The notes under the pieces are model-generated. The model was not told the DNA's origin, made no database searches, and saw nothing but the letters and a program-made list of their open reading frames with translations. A stretch of DNA of 48,000 bases from Nematostella vectensis. Lineage: Eukaryota > Cnidaria > Anthozoa > Actiniaria > Edwardsiidae. Below are positions 1-7,700 of this stretch, piece by piece. Position 1 is the stretch's first letter. Every line of letters begins with the position of its first letter. Made by a program: the position numbers and the translations under genes. Location of the stretch: NCBI RefSeq assembly GCF_932526225.1, contig NC_064045.1, positions 5,230,498-5,278,497 on the forward strand. Direction: 5' to 3'.

Positions 1-1540
1 TATGTATAATGGTACCGTGTACACATATCAAGATACGCGACAACCCTATGTATAATGGTACCGTGTACACATATCAAGGTACGTGACAACCCTATGTGTC
101 ATGGTACGTGTACACATATCAAGATATGTGACAACCCTATGTGTCATGGTACCGTGTACACATATCAAGGTACGCGACAACCCTATGTGTCATGGTACGT
201 GTACACATATTAAGATACGTGACAACCCTATGTATCATGGTACGTGTACACATATCAAAATACGTGACAACCCTATGTGTCATGGTACGTGTACACATAT
301 TAAGATACGCGACAACCCTATGTCATGGTACGTGTACACATGTCAAGGTACGCGACAACCCTATGTCATGGTACGTGTACACATGTCAAGGTACGCGACA
401 ACCCTATGTATAATGGTACGTGTACACATGTCAAGGTACGTGACAACCCTATGTGTCATGGTACCGTGTACACATATCAAGATACGTGACAACCCTATGT
501 GTCAAGGTACGTGTACACATATCAAGATACGTGACAACCCTATGTGTCATGGTACGTGTACACATATCAAGATACGTGACAACCCTATGTGTCATGGTAC
601 CGTGTACACATATCAAGATACGCGACAACCCTGTGTCGTGGTACCGTGTACACATATCAAGATACGCGACAACCCTATGTCATGGTACGTGTACACTTGT
701 CAAGGTACGCGACAACCCTATGTCATGGTACGTGTACACATGTCAAGGTACGCGACAACCCTATGTATAATGGTACGTGTACACATGTCAAGGTACGTGA
801 CAACCCTATGTGTCATGGTACCGTGTACACATATCAAGATACGTGACAACCCTATGTGTCAAGGTACGTGTACACATATCAAGATACGTGACAACCCTAT
901 GTGTCATGGTACGTGTACACATATCAAGATACGTGACAACCCTATGTGTCATGGTACGTGTACACATCAAGATACGCGACAACCCTATGTGTCATGGTAC
1001 GTGTACACATGTCAAGATACGCGACAACCCTATGTGTCATGGTACGTGTACACATGTCAAGATACGTGACAACCCTATGTGTCATAGTACGTGTACACAT
1101 ATTAGGATACGTGACAACCCTATGTGTCATGGTACCATGTACACATATCAAAATACGTGACAACCCTATGTGTCATGGTACGTGTACACATATTAAGATA
1201 CGTGACAACCCTATGTATCATGGTACGTGTACACATATCAAAATACGTGACAACCCTATGTGTCATGGTACGTGTACACATATTAAGATACGCGACAACC
1301 CTATGTCATGGTACGTGTACACATGTCAAGGTACGCGACAACCCTATGTCATGGTACGTGTACACATGTCAAGGTACGCGACAACCCTATGTATAATGGT
1401 ACGTGTACACATGTCAAGGTACGCGACAACCCTATGTATAATGGTACGTGTACACATGTCAAGGTACGCGACAACCCTATGTGTCATGTTACATGTACAG
1501 ATGTCAAGACATGTGTTTTAATGTGAAGATACTCGACAGC
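1..1540. repeat. Minisatellite array, about 45-bp unit, with internal segmental duplications
   Basis: About 34 head-to-tail copies of a 43-46 bp unit fill the left edge. Each unit contains GGTACGTGTACACATATCAA and ends in GACAACCC. Variants differ by an extra C (GGTACCGTG), by loss of TG in TATGTGTCAT, or by ATATC versus ATGTC. A run of about 270 bp starting near 160 recurs near 1143 (offset 983), and another block near 360 recurs near 717 (offset 357), so multi-unit blocks have been duplicated. Because 45 is a multiple of three, every frame stays open for long stretches; these are not genes. Many units read CAAG followed by GTACGTG, a good 5' splice-site match. The array most likely lies in an intron of the ANKFN1-like gene and continues to the left. 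Confidence 0.97.
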
Positions 1541-1701
1541 CCAAATGTGTCGAGGTACGAATTGGCTTGACTCTGCATCCGATGCTACAATCGAGATCGA
1601 CAAACTTATGCTTTCATAAATTGATATGCACTATCAAAGTTTCTTGATTTGACTTAGAATAAATTAAGTACGTTTTTCACCACATTGTTTTGTTCATACA
1701 G

Positions 1702-1741
1702 AGAGGAGTGGCAATGGATACAAAGCTTGGACTCCTTAGGG
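1702..1741 (+). CDS. ANKFN1-like exon (EEWQWIQSLDSLG)
   Basis: The acceptor is ttcatacag and the donor gtgagt at 1742. One base of phase carry is needed on the left. The 13 codons join in phase 0 to the next exon. It is short, so its support comes from frame continuity and good splice sites. Confidence 0.6.
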
Positions 1742-4700
1742 GTGAGTAAAGTGATTTAGCAGCCTCCTGCCATTTTGTAATTACACCAAAGTACCAGTGT
1801 GTAAAAGCATCCGTTTCCATCGGCTAATTTGGGGAAGGTAGTGCGATATTTTCGATTGAATTCAATAAAAATAAGTATTGAGCTTTGCTTTTAGATGGTT
1901 ATTTTGATATTTAAAAACACCACCTGCCTTCCAGTATTAAATCAAAACAATAACAAAGGTGTGGCTGACCAGGGCACTTTAAGGTAAGGACAGGACTGAC
2001 TATTGCTGCTATTTCTGTACAGCAAAGAAAGTACGAGCCGTCAAAGTCTGCGCAGGAGCTACAGCTACTTGTGGCACAAGCAGCGGAGAAGCTGATGGAC
2101 CAAGTCGGCGTCAGTAGAGACGTAAGAGACCTTAGCAACAGCAATATAAAGATAGCTTAGAGGCTTGTTTTGGATATTACAGCTCGCCCTTCCCCTTGCT
2201 AATGAGGCATGAATGATTTCTTCGGGAGAGCACGTGAAATTGGCTCAAAATATTTTTTAATCGTCCTGGTTCTTCTCTGGATGCCTATTTTTGTGACATT
2301 TCAAGAACTCTGCTTCTTCGCGCTTTTTAATCCTTTGCAGCCTACCTCTGGTTTACCAAAGTAAAGAAGTTTGCAATTTTCGACGTAGAAGTTTTTTTCT
2401 TTCACCCTTTTAGCCATAACTCTCGTTTCTGTTGTCGACTTCACACACGAAGTAGCACACCATGCTCGCCATGTACTGATACTGTGTTCACCCCTCCCCA
2501 CAACCCCTTTATTTACAAGCTCTACCAGATACTTGCGATACTCATAAGAAACTTTTAACCTATCACTGAATTATATGAAAACTTAGCACTGTTCCCAACA
2601 AAATCGAGTCGTTTTTCTATGCACGGTTTATGATATTCTGTTGTTTCATGTACCAGGCGGCAAAGTTGCACCGTATCTACGATCGTGAGGTGGTGGAATT
2701 GGATGAGAACGTGTCTTTCCTCATCGTCTTCCCGCCCCCTGAAGACGTGTGCAGCGCTCCCGGACAAGTAGACACTTTGACCAGCAAGAAGGACTATATC
2801 TCGTTACCTGTACAGACTTTTGAAATGAGTGAGTAGCCTCTCATTTTTATAATTATAAATTGATCTTTTTTCTTCCGTTAATTTATTTCCCCCTTACTCT
2901 AATAAAACGTCTGTTCGCCTGTGGTTATACCGAGTAAGGCAAAAGTGGCTGATCTGTGAGAAGGTCCTGGGCTGCATGAAAATATCGACTTGATCACTAG
3001 CAGTGCAATTATCTTTTATGTAAAGGTCAGATGCATGCAAGAGTTACTACAGGGGACACTTTGTCGTTTGCCTTATGTGTGTTATAATGGCTTTGGTTAC
3101 ATTTCTACCTTTCAGTCCATATGTGTACATACCAAAAAGACTTCATCTGCCATTACTCCAGACTCTCGTCCGTGCTGGACATGGATTCAGTCCTCGCGCA
3201 ACAAGCGCTTAGAGAGGTGAGACCTTTATAACTCGGGCACGCAGCAGTTGGGGAACAAGCGCTAAAGAGGTGAGACCTCTCTAATCCGGGCAACAGGCGA
3301 TAAGCAAGATACGATCTTGTTAACCCTGGCGCACAGCAATAAGGCGATTGCAGAGATGCGACCTTGTCAATCCAGTCGCGCTGCAGAGAGGCAACAGATG
3401 ATTAGAAAGATGCGACTTTTGTTTACCCGGGCGTACAGCATTTAGGCAACGAGCACTGAAAGACGTAAGACCTCTCTAACAGTTAGTCCACAGGCGATTA
3501 GAAATGTAAGACCACTCATGCAATAAGAGCTAAGGAAGATTAGACCTCTTTTACCCGGACACACAGCACTTAGGCGACAAGCGCTTAGCTAAGAACTCGA
3601 TAAACACAAGAATCATACAACGATACCATTGTAACGATTTAACGTATCCTTTTGTATTTATTTATATTTCAAAATAGCTGAATTCTTTTTTCTGTTCAAC
3701 AGGCTTTTTCGTCTGGAGAGGTTGAAAAGGCAAAGCAAAGACAGATCAAATTAATGGAGTTCCAATTGGTAAGACTCTAGACCATGATATTGTGCTTGGG
3801 AAAAAACTTGGAAGACTAGAAAAGCTACAGACAAGCTTTAGACGTAGAACTAAAAGTTCTACTTAGGCATGCGAAAACCAGGGATGGAAATCAACAGAAG
3901 GCTAAAATGGTATGTTTTACTGCACTGACGTTTCGAGCGTTACCCTTTTTTTTCACGGTTAGCCATTTGTAATAGCCACCTTGTCTTTTGCTTACGCGCA
4001 GGGCTAACACTCGAAACGTTTGCGAAGCTACTCTGTTTACACAGAAGCATAAAACATACCATCTTAAAGCGACATGACGGAAAAACGTCGACAGTCTGCA
4101 TGTACTCCTCATAGCTGTACAAGTGACGGTTCACACAACAACTCACAATTTAGATGTTAGTGAGGAAACCATGACAAAGACAAGTCGGGTCTAGGGTGAT
4201 GTGGGGCTAAGCTGTCTATGAAAATTACATTCCAAGGATGCCATTTGACCAGCTGCTATGTCCCGATCTTCGACGGAAAGCTAAAATTGACGTTCGAAAA
4301 ATTATTTCTCGCAGGTTTTTAGGCGGATTGCTTAAAAACTCGATTCAGAGATAGTTCCATCCCTCTACCATCCTGTACCGGTGTCAGTGATTTCGTACTG
4401 TTTGAAATCCGGCAGAAAATCGCGCTGAAGCTGAGGTAGTCAGAATAAAGTTGCCAGCCTTGTCTCATTAACATACTAAGTATCAACTCAAAAATCTGAG
4501 TAAAACTTATATTGCTCTAAACTCGTAAAATTGAGATTCTTAGGAAGAAAAAACACCACAGACAGATCCATCTACATCCCAACTAAGTTTATTTATTCAT
4601 GAATAGAGCATGGAGATATAACTCATAGAAATGTTTATTTGCGTGATTTTCGTCTGTCCTTAGAAATCCTTCATTGACGCGGGTGGGAAGCCTGTGGTTG

Positions 4701-7700
4701 AGGTTTCCGTCGAAGTAAACTGGTGACAATGCGGCTTTAACCTTGTGTTCATTTTCTTCCGTGAATCCTTTGGTCTGTTCATCTTATCATCAGTGTAACA
4801 TTAGGTGACCACTATATCCTCTACTTTTTTATACCTATCGGTGATGTACTGAAGTAGATTGGGAGGGATATTAAAGCCTATTGCAAAGGCCTCTTGAAAC
4901 CCACTGTTCGTCCATGATTGGACCTTATGTGGTGCCAAGGGATCCAGATAAACCTGACTTCTCAAGTCCACTGGCGTGATGTCAGCCCTGTGTACCAACA
5001 AACCAAAGTAGGCATCCTCCACTTCGAACATAGCAATTGACGACGAGAGCCTTATCAACTTCTCTAATATGTTTCCAGAGAAAACATAGATCTCTCCGGA
5101 GCAGTAATCGGGATAAAATGTTTCAGAGAATTCATTCCAGCTCACGTAAAATTCATCTTTTTTATCTCGGATCACGCGAGCATGGTTGATGAGCTTGCCG
5201 GCGTATAGTTGTTCTTTTGGGTCGCGTTGCTTCAACCACCTCATTACCGAGGGCAAATAGATGTAAACATCGTCTTTCGTCTTTATAACGTATTTAGGCT
5301 CGTATTTAGCGACCCAATAATACGACTTCCATATCTTCGCTATCTCATGACGTGGCTTGTCCAAATATTTACTCCGGAAGATGTCTCCGTATTGCTTAGC
5401 TTCTTCTTCCACCTCGATATCGAGATGGGTGCTTTTTGAGGAGCCAACAACGAATATTAAACACGAATCTAACTTTGTATCGTTAGCTATCAGACTTTTC
5501 GCCCAAGTTTCCCTGATTGCTTCTCTACTTTCTATAGCATTTGGCAAACTTGATACTAGAATCACAAGGAAGATTCTACCGGCCTTTAAGCGGAGTTTGG
5601 GTAAAATTTTCTCTCGAGGTTTCCATTTGTCTGGTGTTGGTGTCGGGTTTGCATCAGCGAATAATAACTTGTTGAAGACTCTGTGAACGGATTGTATCTC
5701 GATGTAGTCGTAGCTAATATAGAGAAGCACTCCAATTAATAAGATGAATATAGCAAAGTGCTTAATAGTTATTCGTCGAGTCATCCTTGAAAAGTTTGAA
5801 AGCAGAGTCATGATTTGAAACTTTCACCATAACTCGCGTTCTGTTTTTAATTCCAAGTTTTGCATAATATCGACTTTATGATGAGTACAGGTGAATATAT
5901 TAAGTCAACCAAGCATAACGCGAACAGTATTAGAACAATGCTCGCGCCTTAAAGCCAGTCGATCCGATTTGCGTGACGCGTGGTTTTGTAGGCTATGAAA
6001 ACCCCATGCATGTAAATAAAATCCGTTTGAATCCTGCTAAAATTTAATCCATCCTATAATGAAGTAGACTCGGTTATATTTCTACGATATCAAACAATGC
6101 TGGGTAAGTTATATTTTTCAAAATGATGGGAGTTCTAAACATTCAAAACAAAAACAAAATAACAGTGTCGCGCAAGTCGGATTCACGGTCTTTGCATGCA
6201 TGGATGCTCGTCTTCAGAAGAAAAGGATGCTCGTTTGCTCTTTTTGTATCTTTGTTTTTATACCCAACTGTAACCGTTGGTGCACAGGGATATGAAACAT
6301 CAATCATACTATGATTTTACTACAAACAGTAGGATGACCAGTTCCGTGTCACTTCATATTAAAATTGCTCTATCTTTTTTGCGGAGGGCCAAATGCTCAT
6401 GATTTTTTCTAAGACGACTACAAATTTACTTATGCATATAATATGCACAGAAAAGACAAATTTTCACATTTTATTGATTTATATGGTATTTTCTGTTTGC
6501 ACATAGTGGCAGTAGTTCCGTAGCAGCGGGCATAGTTCCGTATCACTCAAAAATTTCCGTTTGGTACGAGTTTTTTTCATTTGAGAATCAATAAAAGAAA
6601 TCCTGAATGTTCGCCTCCCGCACACGAAGGAGAATTCGCTAAACGCACTGGCTCTATTTATCACTCATTTGAATAAAAAATGTTTACGGATTTGTTTATA
6701 CCATTACTTCAACCAAGACCGACAAAAATATGCTGTTTAAAAAAAAAATACAGACGCATTTTCCCCATTGCTATACTCTCATTTATACCCAGATGCTACG
6801 CGCGACACCTGTTTGTCAACTCAAAAACAAAGTTAAAGCCGCATTGTACCCAGTTTACTTCCGGAGATCCGACGGAAACCTCAGCCGTTAAAAGACAAAA
6901 GAATCTATTAGAATCCGAGATATTAAACAGGCCATCCGCTTAAATTATCAATCACATCCTCAAAAACTTCCAGTAGACGCACTACTATCGTTTATATTTT
7001 TCTCGTTTTCCGTTAAAAAATCACCTGAGATTGTAACTCAATCGACCGAAAATGAAACTGGTGACAATGCGGCTTTATGCAGCTAAAGTCTAAAAGGTTG
7101 TCCATCTAAGAAGACATTTCCAATGTTTCAAATGTAACGTGACTCCTTAGAAAATGTAATCCTCTTTAGAAAAGATTATTGTTGAAGAAATATCTGCATA
7201 ATTGAATTTCCCTGCTTCGCATACAGTCCATTGTATCAGCTTATAACATAATAGATATTTACCCGCAAGTATAGTGAGCTACTGTATTTCCATTTAGACA
7301 TTGGGAATGTCTGAAGTGAAAAACCAGCTGAAAAATATCAGCTGTGTATCAATTTAAAATAAGGTTGCACTCAAAAATCCTGCGTCGTGACCCGCATTGC
7401 TTCAGGTTCCAAATAAGCGTAAATAAAAACAAATCCAGGTTTTGAAATATGCAGCATTCTTGTTTATGTATTTGTAAACATTCACGTAGCTTTCAAAGAC
7501 AAGGATTTAGTTATGAATCACTGTGGTTTACAATGCATGGATTGTCCGGGAGCAACCTTGTACGATGTTGGCTTCATGATTTCTTTATTGGGTTAGTCAC
7601 TACTATATATTAAAACAACTGTAATTGGCCAAACCCTTATTAAAACGCTACCGTGTTTGGTAAAATTTCCTGATATAACACGACTGTGTGACTGGCCCAA

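Noticed and set aside
83-1526. Overlapping ORFs of up to 328 codons on both strands at the left edge
   Set aside because: They are read-throughs of a 45-bp repeat, a multiple of three, open in several frames at once with the same periodic peptide.
1-1540. CRISPR array resemblance (regular units)
   Set aside because: Units are directly tandem with no unique spacers, in a eukaryotic genome.
5209-5686. Plus-strand ORFs of 76 and 109 codons
   Set aside because: Shadows of the GT31 gene on the opposite strand.
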